NCBI RefSeq assembly: GCF_900115095.1
Contig: NZ_FOVH01000025.1
Coordinates: 51,779-115,778, forward strand
DNA: 64,000 bases
Source of the DNA: Actinomadura madurae
Lineage (GTDB): Bacteria; Actinomycetota; Actinomycetes; Streptosporangiales; Streptosporangiaceae
Direction of reading: 5' to 3'
Shown: positions 8,503-17,180 of the stretch, piece after piece
Position numbering within the stretch: position 1 is the stretch's first letter
Layout: each line of letters starts with the position of its first letter
Made by a program: the position numbers and the translations under genes
Notes under the pieces: model-generated
Told to the model about the DNA's origin: nothing
The model's input: the letters and a program-made list of their open reading frames with translations, nothing else
Databases searched by the model: none

Positions 8503-10248
8503 TCACTTAAATTCGGGGGCCGGGACGGCGGCCTGCTCGCGCTCCCAGAGGGCGCGGTAGGGGCCGGGGCGGGAGAGCAGGGCGGCGTGGGTGCCGCGGT
8601 CGGCGACGCGGCCGCCGTCCAGGACGACGATCTCGTCGACGGCGTCCAAGCCGGAGAGGCGGTGGGTGACGAGCAGCGTGGTGCGGCCCTCGGTGGCGGT
8701 GAGCAGGTCGGCGGTGAGCGCGTCGGCGGTCGCGATGTCCAGGTGCTCGGCGGGCTCGTCCAGAAGCAGCACCGGCGGGTCGGCGAGGAGCGCGCGGGCC
8801 AGGGCGATGCGCCGGCGCTGCCCGCCGGAGACCTGGGCGCCGTGCTCGCCGACATGGGTGTCGAGGCCGCGCGGGAGGGTCTCGACCCAGTCGAGGAGCC
8901 GGGCGCGGCGCAGGACGTGGCGGATCTCGTCATTGGTGGCGGCGGGACGCGCCAGCCGGATGTTCTCGCCGATCGTGGAGTCGAACAGGTGGGCGTCCTG
9001 GGCGCAGAGGCCGATGACCCGGCGGACGTCGTCGCCGGTGAGGGCGCGCAGGTCCACACCGTTGAGGGACGCCCGGCCGCCGGCGGGTTCCAGGAAGCGG
9101 AGCAGGACGGACGTGAGCGTGGTCTTGCCCGACCCGCTCGGGCCGACGATCGCGCAGCGGCGGCCCGGCATCAGGTCGAGGGAGATGCCGTCGAGGGCGT
9201 ACGGGCCGTCGGGCGTCCACCGCGCTCGGAGGTTCTCGACCGAGAGGGTGTAGGGCGGCGCGGGCAACGGTGCGGGGTCGTCCGGGTCCCGCACCGGGGG
9301 CGGGCTGTCCAGGACGGCGAAGATGCGTGACGCCGAACGCCGGACCCGCTCCATGTACTGCGCGGCCAGCGGCAACCCGGCCACGACCTCGAACGCGGCC
9401 AGCGGCAGCAGGACGATGACCGCGAGCAGGACACCGTCCAAGGCCCCAGAGCGAACGGCCGGGACGCCGGCGGCGAGGTTGCCCCAGACGGCGAGACCGC
9501 CGGCCAGGGCGGAGATGGCGGCCCCGGCCCCGGTGGTCGTCGCGGAACGGGCCGTCGCACGCGTGAAGTCGTGATCGAGTTGCTCGGCCCTGGCGAGCTG
9601 GTCAGGGGCTGCTCCGTAGGCGATGAGCTCGGGCGCGCCCTGCAGCGTGTCGACGACGTGAGAGGTGAGCTCGCCCCGCAGGTCGGTCGTGCGGCGTTCG
9701 GCCCGCCGCGAGACGACGGCGGACAGCCACGGCGCCACGACACCCGCGACCACCAGCGCCAGCAGCAGGACGACCCCCGCCGACGGCAGCAGAGCCCAGG
9801 CGACCCCCACGGACGCGCCGCCGACGACCGCGGCGATCGTGCAGGGCAGCAGAACGCGGAGGAAGAGGTCCTGAACGGCGTCCACGTCCGCGACGAGCCT
9901 GTTCAGCAGGTCGCCGCTCCGGAACGCGGGGAGCCCTCCCGGCGCCAGGCGCTCCAGCCGCTCGTACACCCGGGCGCGCAGGTCGGCGAGGATGCGGAAC
10001 GTCGCGTCGTGCCCCACGAGCCGCTCGACGTAGCGGAACACGCCTCGCCCCAGGCCGAACGCGCGCACGGCCACGATCGCGACCATCAGCATGAGCACCG
10101 GCGGATGCTGCGCCGCACGCGAGATGAGCCATGCCGAGGTCGCCATGAGCCCGACCCCGCTGCCCAGCGCCAGGACGCCGAACAGGACGGCGAGCCCCAG
10201 CCGCGCCCGCGCCGGCCGCGCGAACGCGATCAGCCGCAAGACCACCAT
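8503..10248 (-). CDS. cydC: Thiol reductant ABC exporter subunit CydC
   Basis: A 581-residue ABC half-transporter: six-helix membrane domain (residues about 1-310) and nucleotide-binding domain with Walker A GPSGSGKTT, signature VSGGQRRR, Walker B LLLDEP and H-loop VTHRL. With CydD it forms the heterodimer exporting cysteine/glutathione, needed for cytochrome bd assembly. The ATG at 10248 has a G-rich ribosome site just upstream; an ATG 42 bp earlier is less likely. It is the last gene of cydA-cydB-cydD-cydC. The subunits are separate here, whereas streptomycetes commonly have a fused CydDC. A 270-bp gap separates it from cydD. Confidence 0.9.
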   Translation of the reverse strand: MVVLRLIAFARPARARLGLAVLFGVLALGSGVGLMATSAWLISRAAQHPPVLMLMVAIVAVRAFGLGRGVFRYVERLVGHDATFRILADLRARVYERLERLAPGGLPAFRSGDLLNRLVADVDAVQDLFLRVLLPCTIAAVVGGASVGVAWALLPSAGVVLLLALVVAGVVAPWLSAVVSRRAERRTTDLRGELTSHVVDTLQGAPELIAYGAAPDQLARAEQLDHDFTRATARSATTTGAGAAISALAGGLAVWGNLAAGVPAVRSGALDGVLLAVIVLLPLAAFEVVAGLPLAAQYMERVRRSASRIFAVLDSPPPVRDPDDPAPLPAPPYTLSVENLRARWTPDGPYALDGISLDLMPGRRCAIVGPSGSGKTTLTSVLLRFLEPAGGRASLNGVDLRALTGDDVRRVIGLCAQDAHLFDSTIGENIRLARPAATNDEIRHVLRRARLLDWVETLPRGLDTHVGEHGAQVSGGQRRRIALARALLADPPVLLLDEPAEHLDIATADALTADLLTATEGRTTLLVTHRLSGLDAVDEIVVLDGGRVADRGTHAALLSRPGPYRALWEREQAAVPAPEFK

Positions 10249-10294
10249 GCCGCCCCCACCCTTCGAGCCATACCCCTCCGGGCCGCGCAACGAG

Positions 10295-10308
10295 GTTTCA
10301 CGTGAATC
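10295..10308. other. parS-like site (ParB-binding candidate)
   Basis: GTTTCACGTGAATC matches the ParB/Spo0J consensus GTTTCACGTGAAAC at 13 of 14 positions. It lies in the cydD-cydC gap, not in an annotated core gene. In Streptomyces, parS sites cluster around oriC and several differ from consensus by one base; the neighbouring gene block is origin-proximal there. A single near-consensus site can also arise by chance. Confidence 0.45.
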
Positions 10309-10387
10309 ATCCGCAGCCCCCAGCGCGCCCCCAGCCCCTCCCCGACCCGGACCACGCGGCCGTCACGGCGCCGGTCGCGAAGGCCGA

Positions 10388-10522
10388 TCATGTCGTCGCC
10401 TCCGCGCGGACGAGAGAGACCACAAGGTCGGCCGAGTCATTCGCGGACCCCCGGCGCAACCCTGGTCCGTCCCCGGTACGGAGCGCGCGGTCGTTGCGGT
10501 GGCGGTTGCTGAGGCTGGTCAT
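10388..10522 (-). CDS. Small ORF overlapping the cydD stop (44 aa), hypothetical
   Basis: A 44-codon frame starts at an ATG whose last bases overlap the cydD stop (ATGA, 10519-10522) and ends in a TGA that itself overlaps another ATG. The product (beginning MTSLSNRHRNDRAL, ending SLVRAEATT) is basic at the N-terminus and matches nothing I know. About 84 percent of its codons end in G or C, as coding sequence here should, but non-coding DNA in this genome is also GC-rich. The overlap suggests translational re-initiation from cydD. It could be a leader for cydC translation, a small accessory protein, or chance. Confidence 0.3.
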   Translation of the reverse strand: MTSLSNRHRNDRALRTGDGPGLRRGSANDSADLVVSLVRAEATT

Positions 10523-12174
10523 GTTGTGACCTTTGTGGGGGTGAGGGGGATTACGCGGTCGGCCAGGGGGAGCAGGGTTGGGCGGTGGGCTACGAGGATC
10601 ACTGTGCGGGACATCGCCAGCCGGGCGACGGCGTTGATCACCGCGGCCTCGCTCTCGCCGTCCAGGCCGGAGGTCGGTTCGTCCAGCAGGAGGAGCGGCG
10701 CATCGCGGAGGAAGGCGCGGGCCAGGGCGATGCGCTGGCGCTGGCCCGCGGACAGGCCGGTGCCGCGGTCGCCGAGCGGGGTATCGAAGCCGGGCGGCAG
10801 CGCCTCGATGAAGGAGAGGGCGTTCGCGGCCTCCGCGGCGGCATGGACCTCGGCGTCGGAGGCGTCCGGACGGCCCAGGCGGATGTTCGCGGCGACCGAG
10901 CCGGCGAACAGGTACGGGCGCTGCGGGACCCACGCGATCTGCGCGCGCCAGGCGTCCGGGGAGAACGTGGCGAGGTCGTCCCAGTCGACCAGGACGCGGC
11001 CCGAGTCGGGCCGGACGAAGCCCAGCAGGACCGAGAGGACGGTCGACTTGCCCGCGCCGCTGGGCCCCACCAGCGCGACCGTTTCGCCCGGATGGACGGT
11101 CAGCGAGAAATCGTCGAGGGCGGGGGCGTCGCGGTCGGGGTAGGTGACCGTCACGTCCTCCAGGCGGAGTGTCGCGCGGGCCAGGCCGGGGACGTCCGGG
11201 CGCGTCCCGGAGGCGGGCGGTGGCGTTTCGAGGACCTCGAAGACGCGCGAGGCGGCGGTGAGGCCCTCGACGCTGGCGTGGTACTGCGCGCCGACCTGGC
11301 GGAGGGGCAGGTACGCCTCCGGCGCCAGGATCAGGACGAGCAGCGCCGTCTCCAGGCCGAGCCCGCCCTCGACCAGCCGCAGCCCGATCGAGACGGCGAC
11401 GAGGGCGACGGAGAGGGTCGACAGCAGCTCCAGGACCAGGGCCGACAGGAACGCGATCCGCAGGGTCGACATGGTGGCGCGCCGGTGGCGGTCGGTGATC
11501 TCGCGGATCCGGCCGGCCTGGGCGCGGGCGCGGCCGAAGATCTTCAGCGTGGGGAGCCCGGCGACGACGTCCAGGAAGTGGGCGGACAGGAGCGAGAGGG
11601 TCCGCCACTGGCGGTCCATCTTCCGCTGGGTGGTGAGGCCGACGAGGATCGCGAAGACGGGGATGAGCGGGAGCGTCGCCGCGATCGTCACGGCCGACAG
11701 CCAGTCGCCCAGCAGGATCCGCGCGCCGACGGCGACGGGCACGATGACCGCGAGGACGAGCTGCGGCAGGTACCGGGAGAAGTAGTCGTCGAGGGCGTCG
11801 ATCCCGCGGCTGGCGAGGGTGGCGAGCTCGCCGCTGCGCTCGCCGGACAGCCAGCGCGGGCCGAGGCCGAGGGCGTGCGCGAGCAGCCGGCGCCGCAGCT
11901 CGGACTTCACGGCGGCGGACGAGCGGTGCGCCGCGACCTCGGCCAGCCACGCGACGAGCGTCCGCGCCAGCACGACGGCGAGCAGGAGCAGCATGGGGGT
12001 GCGCAGGTCGGCGAGCGACGCGCCGTCCAGGAAGGCGCGCGTGAGCATGGCGGCGAGCAGGGTCGCCTGCGCGATGATCAGGCCGGCGGTGGCGGTGCCG
12101 AGCGCCACGGACGCCAGCAGGAAGAGCCGCGTCGTCCGGGCGTACCGCAGCAGCCGGGGGTCGAGGGGTTTCAT
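10519..12174 (-). CDS. cydD: Thiol reductant ABC exporter subunit CydD
   Basis: A 551-residue ABC half-transporter: membrane domain (residues about 1-310, e.g. LFLLASVALGTATAGLIIAQ), nucleotide-binding domain with Walker A GPSGAGKST, signature LSAGQRQR, Walker B LLLDEP and H-loop VAHRP. It pairs with CydC to export thiols needed for bd-oxidase maturation. The ATG at 12174 overlaps the cydB stop by 4 bp (ATGA), indicating translational coupling; a longer frame upstream runs inside cydB and is not real. Confidence 0.9.
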   Translation of the reverse strand: MKPLDPRLLRYARTTRLFLLASVALGTATAGLIIAQATLLAAMLTRAFLDGASLADLRTPMLLLLAVVLARTLVAWLAEVAAHRSSAAVKSELRRRLLAHALGLGPRWLSGERSGELATLASRGIDALDDYFSRYLPQLVLAVIVPVAVGARILLGDWLSAVTIAATLPLIPVFAILVGLTTQRKMDRQWRTLSLLSAHFLDVVAGLPTLKIFGRARAQAGRIREITDRHRRATMSTLRIAFLSALVLELLSTLSVALVAVSIGLRLVEGGLGLETALLVLILAPEAYLPLRQVGAQYHASVEGLTAASRVFEVLETPPPASGTRPDVPGLARATLRLEDVTVTYPDRDAPALDDFSLTVHPGETVALVGPSGAGKSTVLSVLLGFVRPDSGRVLVDWDDLATFSPDAWRAQIAWVPQRPYLFAGSVAANIRLGRPDASDAEVHAAAEAANALSFIEALPPGFDTPLGDRGTGLSAGQRQRIALARAFLRDAPLLLLDEPTSGLDGESEAAVINAVARLAMSRTVILVAHRPTLLPLADRVIPLTPTKVTT

Positions 12175-13181
12175 GCGACCGGTTCCGGCGGCTTCACGGG
12201 GATGTGGGACGTGCTGATCCGCTTGCGGAACACCCAGTACGTCCAGCCCTGATAGATCATCACGATCGGGGTGAACACGGCCGCGACCCACGTCATGATC
12301 GTCAGCGTGTAGTCCGACGAGGCGGCGTTCGTCGTGGTCAGCGAGCCGGTGTCCAGGGTGGACGGCAGCACGTCCGGGAACAGCGAGGTGAACAGGGTCG
12401 CGACCGCGAGCACGATGGCGGCGCCGGTGCCGATGAAGGCCCAGCCCTCCCGGCCGCGCCGGTTGGCGGCGGCGAGGAGCAGCCCGGCGGCGGCGCCCGC
12501 GGCGGTCAGCCACGTCACCGGCTTGCCGTACTGGAGTTGGGTGACCAGGAGGAAGCCCCCGCCGGCGACGAGGGCGGCGACGGCGGCGAAACCCGCGATG
12601 CGGCGGGCCCGGAAGCGGATCCCTCCGGAGGTCTTGAGCGCGAGGAACACCGCCCCGTGCAGGACGAAGAGGATCATCGTGGTGAGCCCGCCGAGCAGCG
12701 CGTACGGGCTGAGCAGGTCACCGAGGGTCCCGACGTACTCGTGGTCGGCGTCCAGCGGCACGCCGCGGACCATGTTCGCGAACGCGACGCCCCACAGGAA
12801 CGCGGGCACGAGGCTGCCCCAGAAGATCGCCTTGTCCCAGCGGGAGCGCCAGCGGGCCTCGTCGCGCTTGCCGCGGTACTCGAAAGCGACGCCGCGGATG
12901 ATCAGCGCGAGCAGGATCGCGAGGAGGGGCAGGTAGAAGCCGCTGAACAGGGTGGCGTACCACTCGGGGAACGCGGCGAAGGTGGCGGCGCCGGCGACGA
13001 TGAACCACACCTCGTTGCCGTCCCATACCGGGCCGATGGTGTTGATGACGACGCGGCGCTCGACGTCGTCCCGGCCGAGGACGGGCAGCAGCATGCCGAC
13101 GCCGAAGTCGAACCCTTCCAGGAAGAAGTAGCTCGTCCAGAGGAAGGCGATGACGATGAACCAGACGGTCGTGAGTTCCAT
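12171..13181 (-). CDS. cydB: Cytochrome bd ubiquinol/menaquinol oxidase subunit II
   Basis: A 336-residue integral membrane protein with about eight helices, starting MELTTVWFIVIAFLWTSYFFLEGFDFG, the conserved CydB opening; GPVWDGNEVWFIVAGAATFAAFP is the hallmark second block. CydB forms the heterodimer with CydA that reduces oxygen to water with quinol at high affinity and low proton-coupling efficiency. It begins 9 bp downstream of cydA and overlaps cydD by 4 bp. Its length is normal for actinobacterial CydB. Confidence 0.95.
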   Translation of the reverse strand: MELTTVWFIVIAFLWTSYFFLEGFDFGVGMLLPVLGRDDVERRVVINTIGPVWDGNEVWFIVAGAATFAAFPEWYATLFSGFYLPLLAILLALIIRGVAFEYRGKRDEARWRSRWDKAIFWGSLVPAFLWGVAFANMVRGVPLDADHEYVGTLGDLLSPYALLGGLTTMILFVLHGAVFLALKTSGGIRFRARRIAGFAAVAALVAGGGFLLVTQLQYGKPVTWLTAAGAAAGLLLAAANRRGREGWAFIGTGAAIVLAVATLFTSLFPDVLPSTLDTGSLTTTNAASSDYTLTIMTWVAAVFTPIVMIYQGWTYWVFRKRISTSHIPVKPPEPVA

Positions 13182-13190
13182 GGCCGGCTC

Positions 13191-14609
13191 TCAGTAGGCG
13201 AACGCGAGCGAGCGCTCGGAGTCGGAATCGGAGTCGGGGTCGCCCGGCGGCGGGGGCAGCACCTCGTTCTCCGAGGGCGGCCCGGCCTTGGCGTACTTGA
13301 GCATCAGGCCCGTCTCGATGACGAGCAGGACGCTGTACAGCGCGGTCAGCGAGATGACCGAGATGAGCATCGAGGACGGCGTGACGCCGGGCGAGACGCT
13401 CGCGGACGTCTTCATCAGGCCGAACACCGACCAGGGCTGGCGGCCCATCTCGGTGAAGATCCATCCGGCGGAGTTGCCGATGAAGGGGAGCGTCAGCGAC
13501 AGCATCCCGATCCGATACACCCAGGGACTGGACGGCAGCCGCCCGCGCCGCAGCAGCCACAGCCCGGCCAGCGAGACGAGCGCGGTGAGCATCCCGACCC
13601 CGACCATGATCCGGAAGTTCCAGTAGATGACCGGGACGAGCGGCCGGTAGTCGCCGGGCCCGTACCGGGCCTCCTCGGCGGCCTGGACGTCGTTGATGCC
13701 CTTGACCTCGCCGTCGAGGGTGCCGGTGGCGAGGAACGACAGGACGCGCGGGACCTTGATTCCGAAGACCTCCTCGTCGCCGTCCAGCGTCCCGACCGTG
13801 AAGATCGAGAAGGAGGCGGGCTGCTCGGTCTCGTAGAGGGCCTCGGCCGCGGCCATCTTCATCGGCTGCTGCTCGGTCATGACCTTGCCCTGGAAGTCGC
13901 CGGAGACGGCGACGCCGATCGAGGCGACCGCGGTGACGGCCAGCGCGAGCTTCAGCGACGGCCGGAACACCTCGACGTTCTTGCGGCGGGCGAGGTGCCA
14001 GGCGGAGACGCCCGCCATGAACATGCCGCCGGTGACGAACGCGGCGGTGATGGTGTGCGGGAAGGCGACGAGGTGGGTGGAGTTGGTCAGGACGGCCCAG
14101 AAGTCGGTGAGGACGGCGCGTCCGGTCTCGGGGTCGATCCGGTAGCCGACCGGGTGCTGCATCCAGGAGTTGGCGGCGAGGATGAAGTATGCGGACAGCA
14201 GCGTCCCGACGTGCACGATCCAGATGCAGGCGTTGTGGATCCGCCTGGGCAACCGGTCCCAGCCGAAGATCCACAGGCCGAGGAAGGTCGACTCGACGAA
14301 GAAGGCGAGCAGGCCCTCGATGGCGAGCGGCGCGCCGAAGATGTCGCCGACGAACCGGGAGTAGTCACTCCAGTTCATGCCGAACTGGAACTCCTGCACG
14401 ATGCCGGTGACGATCCCCATCGCGAAGTTGATCAGGAAGAGCTTGCCCCAGAACTTGGTGGCCCGCAGGTAGGCGGTCTTGCCCGTCCGCAGCCACGCCG
14501 TCTCCAGGACCGCGACGAGCGCGGACAGCCCGATCGTCAGCGGGACGAACAGGAAGTGGTAGACGGTGGTGATCCCGAACTGCCACCGTGCGATGTCGAC
14601 CGAGTCCAT
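13191..14609 (-). CDS. cydA: Cytochrome bd oxidase subunit I
   Basis: A 472-residue membrane protein carrying the three hemes of the bd oxidase. The N-terminus (ARWQFGITTVYHFLFVPLTI) contains the conserved heme-ligand His near residue 18; GRQPWSVFGLMKTSASVSPG and the short Q-loop form typical of Gram-positive enzymes are recognisable. The last 30 residues are Pro/Ser/Asp-rich and variable. It is the first gene of cydABDC; the 5' region has two dyads overlapping the likely promoter (14634-14684), so transcription is probably repressor-controlled. Expression under low oxygen or respiratory inhibition is known for the family. Confidence 0.95.
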   Translation of the reverse strand: MDSVDIARWQFGITTVYHFLFVPLTIGLSALVAVLETAWLRTGKTAYLRATKFWGKLFLINFAMGIVTGIVQEFQFGMNWSDYSRFVGDIFGAPLAIEGLLAFFVESTFLGLWIFGWDRLPRRIHNACIWIVHVGTLLSAYFILAANSWMQHPVGYRIDPETGRAVLTDFWAVLTNSTHLVAFPHTITAAFVTGGMFMAGVSAWHLARRKNVEVFRPSLKLALAVTAVASIGVAVSGDFQGKVMTEQQPMKMAAAEALYETEQPASFSIFTVGTLDGDEEVFGIKVPRVLSFLATGTLDGEVKGINDVQAAEEARYGPGDYRPLVPVIYWNFRIMVGVGMLTALVSLAGLWLLRRGRLPSSPWVYRIGMLSLTLPFIGNSAGWIFTEMGRQPWSVFGLMKTSASVSPGVTPSSMLISVISLTALYSVLLVIETGLMLKYAKAGPPSENEVLPPPPGDPDSDSDSERSLAFAY

Positions 14610-14633
14610 GGGCGCGTGCCTCTCCGGCTCATC

Positions 14634-14684
14634 TACTACAAGCTGTAGTACTATATCCTGTCAGACATACTACGAGCTGTAGTA
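14634..14684. promoter_or_regulatory. Double dyad operator upstream of cydA (BlaI/CopY-like)
   Basis: Two 17-bp dyads: TACTACAAGCTGTAGTA (14634-14650, perfect 7-bp arms) and TACTACGAGCTGTAGTA (14668-14684, one arm mismatch). Their centres are 34 bp apart. A TATAGT hexamer on the minus strand overlaps the edge of the first dyad, so bound repressor would block polymerase. The TACTACA/TGTAGTA arms resemble operators of BlaI/MecI/CopY winged-helix repressors in actinobacteria rather than Rex sites. No such regulator is encoded in this window. Confidence 0.75.
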
Positions 14685-14715
14685 CTACGCGCCGTGGTTA
14701 GTTCCCTCACAGCGA

Positions 14716-14743
14716 GGCCCGCGGCCGGTCGGGGCCGCGGGCC
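14716..14743. terminator. Hairpin after serine protease gene
   Basis: An 11-bp stem (GGCCCGCGGCC with GGCCGCGGGCC) and 6-nt loop, 39 bp downstream of the protease stop codon. It would also insulate the cydA regulatory region from read-through. Confidence 0.6.
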
Positions 14744-14781
14744 ATGGAGGGGAGGCGCTGGTCAGCGCGAGAGACGGGGCG

Positions 14782-15621
14782 TCAGCCGCGCGGGACGAGG
14801 CAGCCCTGGCGGTCGTAGTCGATCACGCTGCCGGGCGCGATGCAGGCGGCCAGGATGTGGGTCTGCTGGCCGTACCCGATGCCCTCGCGCACCGTGACGT
14901 TCCCCGACTCGTCGACCTCGCACGGGTTGTTCAGCGTGCAGCGTCCGCCGTTCTCGTTCATGGTGTTGTTCGCGCCGATGACCTTGCCGGACGCGGCGTC
15001 GACGACCGGCGAACCCGACGTCCCGCCGATCGTGTCGCACTCGGGCGTGTAGCGCAGCGAGTCCTTCCATGTCCACTGGGACTCGCGGACACCGTAGGCG
15101 AAGCCGTCGAGGCGGCAGGAGTAGATGCGCCTCCAGTAGCCGGAGACGACGCGCAGGTCGGTCCCGGACGCCGGGCGCTGCAGCGACAGCTCCAGCGCGG
15201 GAACGCCGTACGACTGCTGGATGCTCGCGTAGCTGGTGTTCAGCCGGTACAGGGCCACATCGGTGTCGGTCATGGTCGCGTACAGCATCGTCGTCGCGCG
15301 CAGGGTGCCCAGCGACCCGCTGCCACTCGGGTCGAGCAGCGTGAACGTGCGCTGGGACGCCCGGTTCGTGATCACCTGGCCGGCAGCGGGCATGCCGCCC
15401 TCGTAGCAGTGCCCGTTCGTGAGCACGAGCGCCGGGTCGCCGTCGGCGGCGCCGGGGGCGCGCACGAGGGAGCCGGAGCAGTTGCTGAGGGCGACGATCC
15501 CGGTGAAGTCGACGGCGGCCTTGGGCGGGGCGGGAGCGGCGGTCGCGGTGGACGGTCCGGCGGTGACCGCCGCGGCGCCGAGGAACGCGGCGGCGAGCAC
15601 GCCGAGGAGGCGTCTGTGCAT
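14782..15621 (-). CDS. Secreted trypsin-like (S1) serine protease
   Basis: A 279-residue exported protease. Residues 1-30 are a Sec signal (MHRRLLGVLAAAFLGAAAV). The S1 triad is complete: His71 in LTNGHCYEGG, Asp121 in TDVALYRL and Ser204 in GGTSGSPVVD. The GTSGSP form with few disulfide pairs resembles the V8/glutamyl-endopeptidase and Streptomyces S1B-like branch rather than classical trypsin. No pro-domain longer than about 10 residues is visible. It is monocistronic, with a hairpin downstream and its own 5' region of about 180 bp. Confidence 0.85.
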   Translation of the reverse strand: MHRRLLGVLAAAFLGAAAVTAGPSTATAAPAPPKAAVDFTGIVALSNCSGSLVRAPGAADGDPALVLTNGHCYEGGMPAAGQVITNRASQRTFTLLDPSGSGSLGTLRATTMLYATMTDTDVALYRLNTSYASIQQSYGVPALELSLQRPASGTDLRVVSGYWRRIYSCRLDGFAYGVRESQWTWKDSLRYTPECDTIGGTSGSPVVDAASGKVIGANNTMNENGGRCTLNNPCEVDESGNVTVREGIGYGQQTHILAACIAPGSVIDYDRQGCLVPRG

Positions 15622-15799
15622 GGCGGGGGGTCCTCTCCGTCGAGGTGGGGCAGCGTGATGCTAACCAGGCCTCTGGCGGACGGGAAGGGCCAAGCAGAGC
15701 GAACTGGGACGACTCTCCGAATCAGGCACGCATTGCACAACCGCCGCCGCCCGACGTCCTCGGCTGTCCATGATCCGCCGGCGGTTCTAGACTCCGCCC

Positions 15800-16063
15800 A
15801 TGGAACTCAGGGACGCGACGCGCATGATCCTCACCGAGTCGGCGGCGCATCCGGAGCTGCTCCGGGTGACGCGGGACGCGCACGACCGGCTCGCCCGCGG
15901 CGGCGGGGTCCCCCGCGCCGACCTGAGCTGGATGCTCAGGGAGGCCGCCCGCAAGAACGTCTACCCCGCCCTCCACGCCCGGTACGGGGCGGCCGCCTTC
16001 GACCGGATGGTCGTCACCTTGGGCCGCGAGATCGACCGGCAGGCCCCCGTCCACCCCCGCTGA
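15800..16063 (+). CDS. Hypothetical 87-aa protein
   Basis: No family recognised. The ATG start gives an 87-residue, soluble, mostly helical protein (MELRDATRMILTESAAHPELL...), rich in Arg and Ala with no Cys and no membrane segment. A TAGACT-like hexamer about 10 bp upstream of the start suggests a nearly leaderless transcript. It is convergent with the GlxA-type regulator, whose stop is 22 bp away. Codon use fits the genome, so I regard it as real. Confidence 0.55.
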   Translation: MELRDATRMILTESAAHPELLRVTRDAHDRLARGGGVPRADLSWMLREAARKNVYPALHARYGAAAFDRMVVTLGREIDRQAPVHPR

Positions 16064-16084
16064 GCAAGCCGGGGCCCCGTCCGG

Positions 16085-17059
16085 TCAGAGGCCGGCGCGG
16101 AAGGTGCGCCGGTAGGCGGACGGGGACGTCTGCATCGCCCGGACGAAGTGGTGCCGGAACGTCGCCGGGCTCTCGAACCCGACGGCCGCGCCGACCTCCT
16201 CGATGGGCGCCGTGCCGTCCTCCAGTAGCGGCAGCGACGCCAGGACGCGCTGCCTGACCACCCAGCGGAGCGGACTCGTCCCGGTCCGCCGGCCGAAGCG
16301 CCGGATGAACGTGCGGGGCGCGAGGCACGCCTCCCGGGACATCCGGGCGACGGTGATCGGCTCGGCGAGGTGCGCGAGCGCCCACGCCATGGCCCGCGCG
16401 ACCGGATCGTCCTCGTCGGGAGGCGACACGGCGGCCTCCACGAACTGCGCCTGGCCGCCGTCCCGGTGCGGCGGGACGACCAGGCGGCGCGCCACCGCGT
16501 TCGCGATCCGGGCGCCGTGGTCCTTGCGTACGAGATGCAGGCACATGTCGAGCCCGGCGGCGCTTCCCGCCCCGGTGAGCACGTCGTCGCCGTCGACGTA
16601 GAGGACGTCCGGCGTCACGCGCACCGCGGGGAAGCGCCGCCGCAGCAGGTCCGCGTACCGCCAGTGCGTGGTGGCCTCCCGCCCGTCCAGCAGGCCGGCG
16701 GCGGCGAGGGCGAACGCGCCCGAGCAGATCGACACGACGCGGGCGCCCCGCGCGTGCGCCTCCCGCAGCGCCGCGACGACCCCCGGCGGCGGATCCCGCC
16801 GGACGTCGGGGACGGCGACGACCAGCACGGTGTCCGCCGCCGCGAACGCGTCCAGCCCGTGCTCGGCGGTCATCGTGAAGCCGCCGACCGCGCGCATCGG
16901 GCCGCGTTCCGGCGAGCAGACCCGTAGGTCGTACCAGGGAACGCCGAGCTCGGGACGGGGCAGCCCGAACACCTCGACGACCGTGCCCAGCTCGAACGGC
17001 GCCATCCCGTCGAACGCCAGCACCGACACCGTGTGGCGCCGGGACGGTGGGACGGACAT
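16085..17059 (-). CDS. GlxA-family transcriptional regulator (DJ-1/PfpI + AraC HTH)
   Basis: A 324-residue regulator with an N-terminal DJ-1/PfpI-like domain (residues about 10-180; VVSICSGAFALAAAGLLDGR carries the nucleophile-elbow Cys) and a C-terminal AraC double helix-turn-helix (MSREACLAPRTFIRRFGRRTG, then VGFESPATFRHHF). The amidotransferase-like domain senses a ligand or acts as a dimerisation scaffold; the AraC part binds DNA. It is divergent from the rhodanese gene (about 120 bp between starts), which is its most likely target along with itself. No effector can be assigned. Confidence 0.87.
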   Translation of the reverse strand: MSVPPSRRHTVSVLAFDGMAPFELGTVVEVFGLPRPELGVPWYDLRVCSPERGPMRAVGGFTMTAEHGLDAFAAADTVLVVAVPDVRRDPPPGVVAALREAHARGARVVSICSGAFALAAAGLLDGREATTHWRYADLLRRRFPAVRVTPDVLYVDGDDVLTGAGSAAGLDMCLHLVRKDHGARIANAVARRLVVPPHRDGGQAQFVEAAVSPPDEDDPVARAMAWALAHLAEPITVARMSREACLAPRTFIRRFGRRTGTSPLRWVVRQRVLASLPLLEDGTAPIEEVGAAVGFESPATFRHHFVRAMQTSPSAYRRTFRAGL

Positions 17060-17180
17060 GGCGAGATCTTAGCGATGATGGGCGTTCGTGCCACTCCCGC
17101 TCGACGTCCGCTCCACCGAGGATCGGTCCCGAACCCCGAGCAACGACCCGAGCAACGACCCGACCAACGAGGAGCCCGCG

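Noticed and set aside
12204..14648. 814-codon plus-strand frame antisense to cydA/cydB
   Set aside because: High GC at codon position 3 on the opposite strand creates it; translation is Arg/Asp/Gly-rich without domains, while cydA and cydB are unmistakable.
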